Counted from the first letter of the stretch, positions 1 to 8,738 are shown. The stretch: DNA of 34,722 nt from Pseudomonadota bacterium (GCA_028873515.1 JAGWIG010000027.1:1-34722), one strand, 5' to 3'. Notes: generated by a model from the sequence alone, not told the origin. Program-made: numbers and translations.

Positions 1-73
1 GCACAGGCACACTACCTTCAACCCGTTTTAGTGCTTCAATGACCTGGCTATCCGTAAATTTCGACTGCTTCAT
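1..73 (-). CDS. IS3-family transposase OrfA, N-terminal fragment
   Basis: The minus strand opens with ATG at 73 and encodes 24 residues beginning MKQSKFTDSQVIEALKRVE before the window ends. This matches the usual start of OrfA proteins of the IS3 family, which carry the helix-turn-helix that binds the element's ends. In intact elements OrfA is fused to the OrfB DDE integrase by programmed -1 frameshifting. Only the N-terminus is visible, so whether the element is intact is unknown. Confidence 0.75.
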   Translation of the reverse strand, partial: MKQSKFTDSQVIEALKRVEGSVPV

Positions 74-138
74 GTAGAACCCCCTCTTAGCAAGAAAATT
101 CTACTTCTAATCCCAACTTTTTGCAGGGGGGATTACCA
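1..138 (-). mobile_element. End of an IS3-family insertion sequence (partial)
   Basis: This is the 5' end of an insertion sequence that continues off the left edge. It holds the first codons of an IS3-type orfA and about 65 bases of untranslated leader. The outer boundary is probably near 138, where the minus strand reads TGGTAATCCCCCCTGC. IS3-family ends commonly begin with TG, but the partner inverted repeat lies outside the window, so neither the exact end nor a target duplication can be confirmed. Confidence 0.65.
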
Positions 139-284
139 CTCTGTGGCAGTGCCCCTAATACGATGCAGAATCAGGAAGTATCACCCATTCATGTCCTACA
201 ACCCAACCTGATATCGAAAGATGAGCCCATTCTATCATCACCCCTTCCATTACTCCGGATATTCATTCTCGCTATCAACAAAGA

Positions 285-746
285 TTAATGACAATAGGAA
301 ATTCCTCGTTTATCAAAATATTGCTGATGATAATCCTCTGCAACCCAAAATGTCTCTGCAACCTTGATTTCAGTAACAATTTTATCAGACAAAACAGTTT
401 GCCGTGCTGCCAGAGCAGCCTGGCAACGCATTAGCTGATCCTCGGTAGAGCAGAAAATCGCTGAACGGTATTGGCTACCAATATCGGGGCCTTGACGGTT
501 TGGGGTGGTCGGATCATGTATTTTCCAGAATACAGCAAGCAGATCTTCCAATGTAACCTTAAATGGATCATACATAACTTCAACAACTTCAATATGCCCG
601 GTATCATCACTGCAAACATCCCGATATGAAGGTTCTTCCAGTTCTCCGCCCATATAGCCTACGCGGGTATCCACAACACCTGCCACCATACGAAAAGCAG
701 CTTCCACTCCCCAGAAACAACCCGCACCAAACATGACTTTTTCCAT
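285..746 (-). CDS. msrA: Peptide methionine-S-sulfoxide reductase MsrA
   Basis: This enzyme reduces the S epimer of methionine sulfoxide in oxidised proteins and free methionine, using thioredoxin as the reductant in the cytoplasm. The catalytic motif GCFWG lies at residues 9-13, and family motifs such as the GHIEVVEV-type strand and the DPTTPNRQGPDIGSQYRSAI block follow in order. The length of 153 residues is normal for a single-domain MsrA, and a CH pair at the C-terminus could supply the resolving cysteine. I chose the ATG at 746 over one six codons upstream because GGGAG sits at good spacing before it and the family motif then starts at the usual distance. No operon partner is visible. 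The gene sits between an IS3 end and a gene-poor region. Family assignment is very secure. Confidence 0.95.
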   Translation of the reverse strand: MEKVMFGAGCFWGVEAAFRMVAGVVDTRVGYMGGELEEPSYRDVCSDDTGHIEVVEVMYDPFKVTLEDLLAVFWKIHDPTTPNRQGPDIGSQYRSAIFCSTEDQLMRCQAALAARQTVLSDKIVTEIKVAETFWVAEDYHQQYFDKRGISYCH

Positions 747-916
747 CACATCTCCCAGGAGCATATAAAAATATGCAGTATTTTTCTTTTCAGAAATAAA
801 GTCGAATGACAGTCTTATCTATCCTAACGCTGTAATCTTCAGAAAAAAAATGTTTTTATGCATGTACATTTCCAGAACTCTTAATTTACATAACATTACT
901 GCAGGTTTATTATTTA

Positions 917-943
917 TTACTTAAATACTTCGTATTTAAGTAA
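917..943. repeat. Perfect 12-bp AT-rich inverted repeat (hairpin)
   Basis: TTACTTAAATAC is followed by a TTC loop and its exact complement GTATTTAAGTAA. The stem is 12 base pairs with no mismatch. There is no T-run after it on either strand, so it is not a standard intrinsic terminator. It lies about 170 bases upstream of msrA on the msrA side of the gene-poor region. It could be a regulator site, a cruciform or part of a small repeat family. Confidence 0.6.
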
Positions 944-1687
944 CTGTAGGCTTGGGAAGAATAGCTTTAATGAAGTCAAACTTTCACATCCTAATCAGAT
1001 ATAGAGCCAAGCCCAAGTAAAACTTGATTCATTGAAAATCAAGCACGTAGTTTATCGCCGTTCGGCAGACCCGCTTTTTAAATCTTCATGCTCGTCCAAT
1101 GTCACCTACAAGAAAATCAGCCGAATCAAGTTCATGATAGGCCATTGCGTTTCTTTCAAAAGGTAAAAGCAGTATATGAAGTTTAAAATTCTGCATTCAT
1201 GAACCATCATGCCAGGCTACCCTTTTGCTGACAGGATTTTATTTCGACGATTAATACGGAACTTCTGTTCTTTTAAAGAGACTGAATGTTTCAGAAACAT
1301 GATCCAGTCTTTCCACATGAAACACTAAAAAATTATGACAACCAGCATAGAAATGGCTTCGCTGTCATGCCTAAAATTTTATCCAACAAAATTTAGCCAG
1401 ATAACCTGCGGATTATAACCCATGGCTATTCTAATGGTTACAGAAAAGCCAGGTGGAAACAGGTGAAAAACGGATGCATTGTTTCAACCCCATTACTAAT
1501 ATAAAAACAAATGCCCTTATTATTTTAAATACAGCACTTGTTCTATTAAGGCAACCCAAAGTGTTGCGCAAAAGCCACGACTTTGCTCAGCAGGAAGAAA
1601 CTCTCCTAAAATAAGATTGACAAAATACTCAAAGAAATTGAATCTTGCACATAAGCCGAAAGAGGGGGGATAAAAACTACGGCGAAA

Positions 1688-1744
1688 GGCGCATGCCAGG
1701 GAGGCGCCACTTTTAAAGCCGGATGCGGAATACCCGCATCCGGC
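1688..1744 (+). promoter_or_regulatory. Structured leader candidate upstream of MFS gene (two GC-rich hairpins)
   Basis: A first stem pairs GGCGC (1688-1692) with GCGCC (1704-1708). A second and stronger one pairs GCCGGATGCGG (1718-1728) with its exact complement at 1734-1744 across an AATAC loop. The second stem is followed by ATTTTCATTTT, a weak T-rich tail. It could therefore be a terminator or attenuator 86 bases before the MFS start, or a terminator for an unseen upstream transcript. No known riboswitch class was matched by eye. Confidence 0.45.
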
Positions 1745-1830
1745 ATTTTCATTTTCAGACTCACCTGATTTGCAACACAAAGAACACTCGTTAAAATACG
1801 CTTCCTTAAACAGGATCTCTGGCAAAATTC

Positions 1831-2994
1831 GTGAAAACCTCAATCGTATGGATCATGGCAGCTTCCTGCGGGCTTATTGTAGCCAACAATTACTACAACC
1901 AGCCTTTACTGGCAGAAATTGCAAGAAACTTCTCAGTCAACGATGCTGCAGCGGGTGAAGTATCAGTACTCACCCAGACCGGCTACACCTTAGGAATGCT
2001 GTTATTTCTCCCGTTAGGAGATATGCTGGAAAGACGCAGGCTCATCTCTGTCTTGTTACTTGTCGCTGCAGCAAGCCTTTCAGGAATGGCACTAGCACCC
2101 AGTCTCACCCTATTACAGACATTTGCCTTCCTGGTTGGCTTTTCAAGCGTTGTTCCGCAACTACTTGTACCCTTTTCAGCTCAGCTTTCATCCCCGAATC
2201 AACGTGGACATATCGTTGGCAGACTTATGAGCGGCCTTTTCATCGGAATCCTGGTTTCAAGAACCATCAGTGGATTTGTTGGAGCCAACTTTGGCTGGAG
2301 AGACATGTTCTGGCTAGGATCCATACTTATGATTGCCACTAACGTCATGCTGTATTTTGCATTGCCTCAATCAAAACCTGTTTACAAAGGGCAATGGAAA
2401 GGCCTTATGGCTTCGCTTCTAATCCTTGCCAAGAAACATCCTGAACTACGCCAGTCTGCCTGGATTGGCGCTCTCCACTTTGGTGCATTTAGTGCATTCT
2501 GGACTACCCTTTCCTTCTGCCTCACAACTCCGCCTTACCACTATGGTCCTGCTGTTGCAGGGCTATTTGGTCTTGTTGGTGTTGTTGGTGCCCTGGCGGC
2601 CCCTCAGGCAGGAAAATTTTCAGACAGGCAACATCCTACCCGGATCATCTGGCTTGGCAGCCTTTTGATTCTAATAGCCTTTGGATTTTTGTTTATTGGT
2701 AGCCAATATCTGTTCGGAATTATCCTCGGTGTCGTACTGCTTGATTTAGGGATGCAAAGTGCACATGTTTCCAATATAACACGAATCTATAGCCTGCAAT
2801 CTGAAGCCTACAGCCGACTCAACACCGTCTATATGGTAACGCGTTTTGCAGGTGGCGCCATTGGCTCAAGTCTTGGCACTTATGCCTGGGATCTTGCCCA
2901 TTGGCCTGGGGTCTGCATGGTTGGAACTTCGCTCGCCCTAATCTCACTATTAATCCAGAAACAAAAATTTAATAAATCTCACGATAATCGATAA
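1831..2994 (+). CDS. Major facilitator superfamily transporter (drug/metabolite exporter type)
   Basis: This is an inner-membrane secondary transporter of 387 residues, predicted to have 12 membrane helices and to export small molecules using the proton gradient. The loop between helices 2 and 3 carries GDMLERRR (residues 63-70), the MFS signature A position, and the N-terminus has the ANNYYNQPLL motif typical of a widespread subgroup of AraJ-like or YnfM-like exporters. The start is GTG at 1831. An in-frame stop at 1807 prevents a longer frame, and ATG at 1855 is a possible shorter start, but the first helix begins right after the GTG. There is no strong ribosome-binding site. The 3' end overlaps the convergent DUF6701 gene by 26 bases. 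The substrate cannot be inferred. Confidence 0.85.
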   Translation: MKTSIVWIMAASCGLIVANNYYNQPLLAEIARNFSVNDAAAGEVSVLTQTGYTLGMLLFLPLGDMLERRRLISVLLLVAAASLSGMALAPSLTLLQTFAFLVGFSSVVPQLLVPFSAQLSSPNQRGHIVGRLMSGLFIGILVSRTISGFVGANFGWRDMFWLGSILMIATNVMLYFALPQSKPVYKGQWKGLMASLLILAKKHPELRQSAWIGALHFGAFSAFWTTLSFCLTTPPYHYGPAVAGLFGLVGVVGALAAPQAGKFSDRQHPTRIIWLGSLLILIAFGFLFIGSQYLFGIILGVVLLDLGMQSAHVSNITRIYSLQSEAYSRLNTVYMVTRFAGGAIGSSLGTYAWDLAHWPGVCMVGTSLALISLLIQKQKFNKSHDNR

Positions 2995-5479
2995 ATCTTG
3001 AATTTCCCTTGTAGACTCCAAAAAGCGCTCTGGCTCGAGGGTTTTCCGCATAAAAATCTCCTACCCCTGAACGATCTATCCCATCCCAGTTCGCCTGAAG
3101 CCATAGGGGTGCTGCAGTTACTATATCAAGATAACCATAATGCCCAGCCCCAGGAGCAGACAGTAAAAGATTTGAAGAGCCTGAAATAAATGGGGGATTA
3201 GAAACAACAGAAGTGTCGCCCGAACCAAGTTGATTTGTTGCAGTCAATGGATAAAAGGTCAACCCAGGAGAAAGTGGGGTGGCCTGTATCACCGTTGCAG
3301 GAGTTGGAACACTGCTACAGCTGTCATCCGTATTAACCTGGTATCCTGTGCCATTCCAATACTGGGTTATCATTCCAACTGGCAAAGGTAACAGTTCAGA
3401 ACCTACTGCACTTTGCAAATCCAGTCGGCCAAAACGCATGTTGGCTGAAGCCGGTGTAAAGCCCATGCCCGTGAGGGTATAGACATCAGAATTGTTCGAA
3501 GGATTGACATAAGCCACACCATCTGCGTCCGTAACGGGAAACGAAAGGCTTAATGTAGGAACAAATGGGGCTGGAATAGGTACAGGACTAAGAGGTTGAG
3601 GACTGCGAGTCAATAATCTGAAAGTACTAAGAAATGGCCCAGAAAAAGTGATACTGACATTTCCGGCAGAACCCAGTGCAGCAGAAGGTGAATGAGTTGC
3701 TCCTGTCGAATCCAGTCCAGTACCTGAAGGGTTTCCGGTAATGGCATAACTTTCTGATATATCTCCGAGGAGCCAGATATTCCCTGTATAGTCATTCACC
3801 TGCTGACCAAATGCATTTTGCGCACTAATATCGATAATCGGCGGGATAGAAAACCCAAAAGGTTGATCAAGATAGGTAAACACTCCACAGGCTGGTCCAA
3901 GGACAGGCTGCTGCATCAAGGTTACGTTAAAATGATCTGGAACAAAGCGTCCTATGGTAACCGGTGATGATGGGATTTCTCTTTGCGATAGCGGAGTATC
4001 AGATGCATCAATTGTTGCAAAATTATCATCCACCAGTTCAACTGAAATCGAACCCGCTTCTGAATAAAGAGCCTGATTGGTACTAATGGTTCCATTATTT
4101 CCAGTAAAAATTGGTGTGGTAAGCGAGCCAGTCGTACACGAAATACAACCTGAAGGCAAAACAATGGATTTCACTACAACTGTAGGTGAACCCTGGTAAT
4201 TGGTTGTAACTTGTGGCGATGAAGCCCCATTATATGCTGTTGCTGTTATTGTAAACGGACGCCCTGCTTTATGTGTAGGCCCGCTTGTAGCGGAAGTGCC
4301 ATTCAAGGTGCGCGTCGTTCCCGCATTCAGCCAGTCACTGTCGGTGACAGTAAATACAAAAAAAGCAGGTCGCACTGCAAATGCATCAGTGGAACAAGCC
4401 TGATTACCTGTTGGATTTCCCTGCCGATTCAACTCAGTCATGCGAAGCCTTAAATCCTGCCAGCTGTTTGGAATAGTCATGGATAAGGTCTTACGATCAT
4501 TGCCAGGAGTAAACCCTGTATCTCCAAGTTGTTGAATGGCAGTCATATTCGCACAGGTGCTGCTGCTCATGGCATTCACGATTTCTACTCGAGCTGTGCC
4601 CCTATAACTGGTATTGAGTGTACCATCTGTATGGGTAGCCAGCACATCAAGACTGAAATTTTTACCAGCAATTTTGGTATAGATAGGCGTGCCCGGATTA
4701 GCACCTGTTTCTACAGCATCAAATATCCCAGGCGTAATCGGTGCCTCATCATTGATGATAAAACTCTGGGAAGCCACGTTAAGATTGCAACTCGTCGAGA
4801 ATACTGCCGTATAAAGTCCAGGCTGATTGTAAGTATGGGATACGGCATCCCCATTAAAATCAGGAGTACCATCACCGAAACTCCATTGATCCACAGGGGT
4901 TAGATTGACACTACCGGGCAAATTACCATTTGGATCGTAAAAATTCACCTGAATGGAATCTGAAGTGCCACCAATCGGAAAAATGAAAAAAAGCTGCATT
5001 TGTGCATTGCCACCTGCTGGAATTACATAAGGATTGACAACAGGCTGGTTACTCGTTGGGTTACCGCTTTGATTAAAATAATAATCATAATTAGTTGTAT
5101 TGGATGAATAAGACTGAGGCACTGCCGCATCTGCCGTTCTACCGCCGAGAGTCAAGGTACCCCACGATGTATTAGCCTGCGCCAATACTACATTTACCCG
5201 CCATATGGTCAGGGGGGTTGAAAGATTATTCTGGATAGTTAATGTGACAGTGTTGAAAAATCCCCCAAAAAACGGGATACCGGAAACCTGTACGGTTGCA
5301 GAATTACTGATTCCACAACCCGATGAAGTACCAGAAAAGGCAACAGTCAAAGGATTTAGGCCAGTGGTCGGAGATGCCGTAGCCGAAACACTCAGGTTGT
5401 CCGCAACCCCCTTACCCATCATGAATACAAAAAGAAACAGGGCAAACACCAGACTGGTAAAATTAATACATTTAGGCAT
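2969..5479 (-). CDS. Secreted PKD / DUF6701 (MshQ-like) protein
   Basis: This is a large exported protein of 836 residues. A hydrophobic signal peptide covers residues 1 to about 26 and probably ends after GKGVA. A PKD-like fold lies around residues 190-230, with WSFGDGTPDFNGD and SHTYNQPGLYTAVF in the usual PKD order. The C-terminal half has the features of the DUF6701 region of MSHA pilus protein MshQ: GRFVPDHF, MRFGRLDL, an AGHYGYLDI strand and the closing RARALFGVYKG...REIY. MshQ proteins are normally found in type IV pilus (MSHA) clusters, but no pilin or assembly gene is nearby. A surface or pilus-tip adhesin role is inference. I took ATG at 5479 instead of the TTG one codon earlier. 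A LexA-like palindrome sits 59 bases upstream. Confidence 0.8.
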   Translation of the reverse strand: MPKCINFTSLVFALFLFVFMMGKGVADNLSVSATASPTTGLNPLTVAFSGTSSGCGISNSATVQVSGIPFFGGFFNTVTLTIQNNLSTPLTIWRVNVVLAQANTSWGTLTLGGRTADAAVPQSYSSNTTNYDYYFNQSGNPTSNQPVVNPYVIPAGGNAQMQLFFIFPIGGTSDSIQVNFYDPNGNLPGSVNLTPVDQWSFGDGTPDFNGDAVSHTYNQPGLYTAVFSTSCNLNVASQSFIINDEAPITPGIFDAVETGANPGTPIYTKIAGKNFSLDVLATHTDGTLNTSYRGTARVEIVNAMSSSTCANMTAIQQLGDTGFTPGNDRKTLSMTIPNSWQDLRLRMTELNRQGNPTGNQACSTDAFAVRPAFFVFTVTDSDWLNAGTTRTLNGTSATSGPTHKAGRPFTITATAYNGASSPQVTTNYQGSPTVVVKSIVLPSGCISCTTGSLTTPIFTGNNGTISTNQALYSEAGSISVELVDDNFATIDASDTPLSQREIPSSPVTIGRFVPDHFNVTLMQQPVLGPACGVFTYLDQPFGFSIPPIIDISAQNAFGQQVNDYTGNIWLLGDISESYAITGNPSGTGLDSTGATHSPSAALGSAGNVSITFSGPFLSTFRLLTRSPQPLSPVPIPAPFVPTLSLSFPVTDADGVAYVNPSNNSDVYTLTGMGFTPASANMRFGRLDLQSAVGSELLPLPVGMITQYWNGTGYQVNTDDSCSSVPTPATVIQATPLSPGLTFYPLTATNQLGSGDTSVVSNPPFISGSSNLLLSAPGAGHYGYLDIVTAAPLWLQANWDGIDRSGVGDFYAENPRARALFGVYKGNSRFIDYREIY

Positions 5480-5537
5480 CAAGGTTCATTCATTAAATAT
5501 AATAGAAGCAGGCAAGAATATCTCTACGTGTTATGAT

Positions 5538-5553
5538 CTGTGTTATAACACAG
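5538..5553. promoter_or_regulatory. Perfect 16-bp palindrome CTGT-N8-ACAG (LexA-box format)
   Basis: CTGTGTTATAACACAG reads identically on both strands and matches the CTGT-N8-ACAG layout of proteobacterial SOS boxes. It lies 59 bases upstream of the DUF6701 start and 196 bases upstream of kup. It may instead be the operator of another dimeric regulator. Chance is possible, but a perfect 16-base palindrome in a divergent promoter region is unlikely to be neutral. Confidence 0.5.
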
Positions 5554-5748
5554 CTTCATCAAAACCACTTATCCAGGAAAAGATTAAACCTATCGCGCAG
5601 CAAACCGTCAAGAAGCGCGTACAAGAAAATACGAGGCGAAACATTTTGTGATATCATCTGCGCCCAGTTGAACAAACTCGAATTAAAAAATATTTCCATA
5701 ATGCAAAACAATTGAATCTATCAAGACCATCAGGATCAAGAGGACGCA

Positions 5749-7644
5749 ATGCAACATCCTGGTAACAAGACAATAACCCGTAAAGAACTGGGCAGTCTCA
5801 CCCTTGGGGCACTGGGTGTTGTATTTGGTGATGTTGGCACAAGCCCGCTTTACACACTTCGTGAATGTTTGACAAGCATCAACGGTATGCCATTGTCTGA
5901 ACCAAATGTATTCGGAATCCTGTCTCTTATCTTTTGGTCTCTCGCCATTGTTATTTCACTAAAATACGCATTATTCATCATGCGCCTGGACAACCGGGGT
6001 GAAGGGGGCATACTCGCATTGCTTGCCTTGACTATCAATTCACCTAGAAATTCTACCCATCGACGTGCGTTATTTGTCCTTCTCGGTATTTTCGGTGCAG
6101 CACTTTTTTTTGGTGATGGCATGATTACGCCGGCCATTTCAGTTCTATCTGCAGTAGAAGGACTCAAGATTGCCGAACCCACCCTGCAGCCATGGGTCAT
6201 ACCTTTAACCATCCTTATCCTGATTGCATTATTTATATTCCAGCAGGTTGGCACCACCAAGGTCGGGGTTCTATTCGGACCGTTAATTGGTCTTTGGTTC
6301 CTGACAATAGGGGGTCTAGGATTAATCAGCATCATGCGCACTCCTACCATCCTGGCTGCACTCAATCCGCTCTATGCAGCTGATTTCTTCATGGCTCATG
6401 GCATCGAATCATTCGTAACTCTTGGCGCCGTTGTACTTGCTGTCACTGGGGCTGAAGCCCTTTATGCAGATATGGGCCATTTTGGTCGAAAACCCATTCA
6501 CCTGGCATGGTTCTGGTTTGTACTGCCAGCGCTTATTCTTAATTATTTCGGACAAGGAGCTCTTATTCTTCGCAACCCAGCAGCGATTGCCAATCCTTTT
6601 TACAAATTAGCCCCACATGGGGGGCTCTATGTCCTCATCCTGATAGCCGCAATTGCAACTATCATTGCTTCACAAGCCGTTATCTCTGGCGCATTCTCAC
6701 TTAGTCGCCAAGCTATCCAGCTCGGCTTTCTCCCTCGCATGGACATTCGCCATACTTCAGCCAAAGCCATAGGACAAATCTACGTTCCCTTCATTAACTG
6801 GTCACTTTTGGCAGCTATAATTACGCTCGTCATTGGTTTCAAATCTTCAGATAATCTGGCTTCGGCCTATGGGATTGCCGTAACTGGTACGATGATCTGC
6901 ACTACTTTACTAGCCCTTGCCGTTGCGCGTATACGCTGGAAATGGGGATGGCCAGCGACCATTTTCACAGGTGCGCTATTTTTAAGTGTGGATACTGCCT
7001 TCTTTGGTGCCAATACACTAAAAATTGTTGATGGAGGATGGTTTCCCTTAGCAACTGGCTTCATTGTATTTACTTTAATGACTACCTGGAGAAGAGGAAG
7101 AGCCATTCTTCTTGATAAACTTAACCGGGATGCAATGCCACTTGACGTATTCATGTCCAGTCTTGCTATCAGTGAATCCCTGACACGGGTACCCGGTACA
7201 GCTGTATTCCTGACCGGAAACCAGGAAGTTGTTCCCCAGGCTCTATTGCATAATCTTAAGCACAATAAAATCCTGCATGAACGTAATGTATTTATTACCA
7301 CCCTATCACGCGATATACCACATATTGATCCAGAAGAGCGGGCAGAAATAAGCAACCTGGGGCATGAATTCTACAGAATCCACGCCTGGTATGGCTTTCA
7401 GGAAAGTCCGGATATTCCTGAGCTATTGGATTCCTGCAGAGCTATGGGATTAAATTTCAATATGATGGAAACTTCCTTCTTTTTGTCCAGGGAAATTCTT
7501 ATTCCTACAAAGCGCCAGAAAAGCATGGCCTTATGGCGCGAACGCATTTTCATCAGCATGATGCGCAACGCAGTCAGTGCAGCGAAATTTTTTAACTTGC
7601 CCATGAACCGGGTCATAGAACTTGGTGCACAAATCGAAATCTGA
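5749..7644 (+). CDS. kup: Kup-type low-affinity potassium transporter
   Basis: This protein takes up potassium across the inner membrane, probably with proton symport. The 631-residue length fits the KUP/HAK/KT family (E. coli Kup has 622). The family signature GVVFGDVGTSPLYTL occupies residues 23-37, then about 12 membrane helices run to about residue 450, including GDGMITPAISVLSAVEG. A hydrophilic cytoplasmic domain of roughly 180 residues follows. An AGAGGA ribosome-binding site stands about five bases before the ATG. It is a single gene, divergent from the DUF6701 gene and convergent with usp. The upstream region contains the CTGT-N8-ACAG palindrome, though far from the start codon. Confidence 0.96.
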   Translation: MQHPGNKTITRKELGSLTLGALGVVFGDVGTSPLYTLRECLTSINGMPLSEPNVFGILSLIFWSLAIVISLKYALFIMRLDNRGEGGILALLALTINSPRNSTHRRALFVLLGIFGAALFFGDGMITPAISVLSAVEGLKIAEPTLQPWVIPLTILILIALFIFQQVGTTKVGVLFGPLIGLWFLTIGGLGLISIMRTPTILAALNPLYAADFFMAHGIESFVTLGAVVLAVTGAEALYADMGHFGRKPIHLAWFWFVLPALILNYFGQGALILRNPAAIANPFYKLAPHGGLYVLILIAAIATIIASQAVISGAFSLSRQAIQLGFLPRMDIRHTSAKAIGQIYVPFINWSLLAAIITLVIGFKSSDNLASAYGIAVTGTMICTTLLALAVARIRWKWGWPATIFTGALFLSVDTAFFGANTLKIVDGGWFPLATGFIVFTLMTTWRRGRAILLDKLNRDAMPLDVFMSSLAISESLTRVPGTAVFLTGNQEVVPQALLHNLKHNKILHERNVFITTLSRDIPHIDPEERAEISNLGHEFYRIHAWYGFQESPDIPELLDSCRAMGLNFNMMETSFFLSREILIPTKRQKSMALWRERIFISMMRNAVSAAKFFNLPMNRVIELGAQIEI

Positions 7645-7795
7645 ATTTCTTAATCCGATCTGTTTAGTTACATTTTTAATTACCTGGCAGACAATAGATT
7701 AGGGCATTTTTTAAACTAGCAGCAAGCCTAAAGATAATCACTCCCCAGTCGGTACGCTTTGAAAAAATCAAGGGATTAACCAGCTATCCAGCAAT

Positions 7796-8230
7796 TCAGA
7801 TGTGCAAAGGAATCACTTCAACAGGCAGACTTGCCCCTTTGGCAACATTCCTGGCGACAGCGCTCATAAGTTCACCAACCCTGGGTGACAAGTTACGGCT
7901 TCCGATAACAATACGATCCATATGGTTCGCTTGCGCAAAATCAATAATGGTTTGAACAGGATTACCCGCAACTATATGGCACGCATAGGGCAGTCCTGCC
8001 CTATCCAGTAAAGCACATACCGAAGACAATTCCCTCTCACCCCGCTCCTGCTGTGGATTATCAACACTAAGACCAGAAAGATTTGTTTCCAGATCATAAT
8101 TCATCGGGAGCTGGACATTAAGTAAATGAAGTTCAATCTTTTCACTACCTGTCAACATACGTTCTATCAAAACAATGGCAGCATGCTCACTGCTGGGCGA
8201 TCCATCCACTGGAAGAAGAAAACGTTTCAT
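7796..8230 (-). CDS. Universal stress protein (UspA family), degenerate nucleotide loop
   Basis: A 144-residue single-domain Usp protein, cytoplasmic and likely dimeric. It starts MKRFLLPVDGSPSSEHA, the usual first strand and loop. The C-terminal nucleotide-binding segment reads IGSRNLSPRVGELMSAVARN. The canonical G-2x-G-9x-G-(S/T) pattern is broken: the second glycine is asparagine and the terminal GS is SA. It may therefore not bind ATP, unlike the divergent usp at 8809. It lies 14 bases behind the hsp20 gene on the same strand, so the two probably form one operon driven by the FNR-type promoter upstream of hsp20. The exact role is unknown. Usp proteins support survival in energy or oxygen limitation. 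Confidence 0.9.
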   Translation of the reverse strand: MKRFLLPVDGSPSSEHAAIVLIERMLTGSEKIELHLLNVQLPMNYDLETNLSGLSVDNPQQERGERELSSVCALLDRAGLPYACHIVAGNPVQTIIDFAQANHMDRIVIGSRNLSPRVGELMSAVARNVAKGASLPVEVIPLHI

Positions 8231-8244
8231 TCATTCTCGATGAT

Positions 8245-8637
8245 CTAGACAATATCGATTGGCGTGGAATTCCCCAGGAATTTTGGCAAGGTCAGATTCA
8301 GCACATCGCGATCATAATGTGCCCTGGCATGGACAAGATCAATTTCAACCGGAAGGCTGAATCTGCGTGAAACACAAAAAGCTTTCGCATCAGCACCATC
8401 CGTCTGACACAGGCCAATAAAAACGGAAGGGTTGATACATATTGTAACTTCATGCCCTTTAACGCTGATCTGTATATCTTCACGTTTAACACCTGGAATA
8501 TTCACACAAACATGATAAGCATCTGCACTTTCATCAATTTCCAGACGGCTTTTGATATAATCCATATCAATCAGATTTAAGGCATCTTCACCTTCACTCC
8601 CTGATTTCAGCTGCTTATCAGTACGCTTAATCTTCAT
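8245..8637 (-). CDS. Small heat-shock protein (Hsp20 / alpha-crystallin family)
   Basis: An ATP-independent holdase chaperone that binds unfolding proteins. From ATG at 8637 the protein has 130 residues. The alpha-crystallin domain covers about residues 38-120, with VNIPGVKREDIQISVKGHEV and the closing LNLTLPKF strand. The C-terminus ends in IDIV, the I-x-I/V motif used for oligomer assembly. The reading frame is open for another 26 codons upstream. I chose the internal ATG because GAGGAA lies six bases before it, and because the longer version would place the start right on top of an FNR box and promoter. It heads an operon with the usp gene 14 bases downstream. A TATAATAT -10 region and a perfect FNR box (8702-8715) precede it. 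Confidence 0.9.
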   Translation of the reverse strand: MKIKRTDKQLKSGSEGEDALNLIDMDYIKSRLEIDESADAYHVCVNIPGVKREDIQISVKGHEVTICINPSVFIGLCQTDGADAKAFCVSRRFSLPVEIDLVHARAHYDRDVLNLTLPKFLGNSTPIDIV

Positions 8638-8701
8638 TAATGATTCCTCACTTAAACCCTCAACTATTACTGCTATATTATAATCAGAAAAAAAGATTCT
8701 T

Positions 8702-8715
8702 TTGATCTTCATCAA
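8702..8715 (-). promoter_or_regulatory. FNR box and promoter of hsp20-usp operon
   Basis: TTGATCTTCATCAA is a perfect match to the FNR consensus TTGAT-N4-ATCAA. On the minus strand a TATAATAT stretch (8682 to 8675) follows and predicts a transcript start near 8668. The box centre then lies about 40-41 bases upstream of that start, the class II activator position. The hsp20 ATG is at 8637, leaving a leader of about 30 bases. Confidence 0.75.
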
Positions 8716-8738
8716 TTCAAGGGTTTTATATATCCCGA

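Larger units (their letters stand above)
747..1830. other. Gene-poor intergenic region of about 1.1 kb
   Basis: No convincing gene was found here on either strand. A 107-codon minus-strand frame at 1520-1843 has no recognisable family and runs through a strong hairpin. Visible structure consists of an AT-rich perfect hairpin (917-943) and a GC-rich pair of hairpins (1688-1744). The segment also holds a separated complementary pair, GGCTTGG near 949 and CCAAGCC near 1011. The msrA promoter must lie in its left part. Its length and position beside an IS suggest decayed accessory DNA, but I could not recognise a relic. Confidence 0.6.

Noticed and set aside
1520-1843. 107-codon minus-strand frame in the gene-poor region
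   Set aside because: No recognisable family, no ribosome-binding site, and it runs through the strong 1718-1744 hairpin and into the MFS start.
5850-6365. 171-codon minus-strand frame inside kup
   Set aside because: Shadow of the Kup coding sequence, whose protein motifs are unmistakable on the plus strand.
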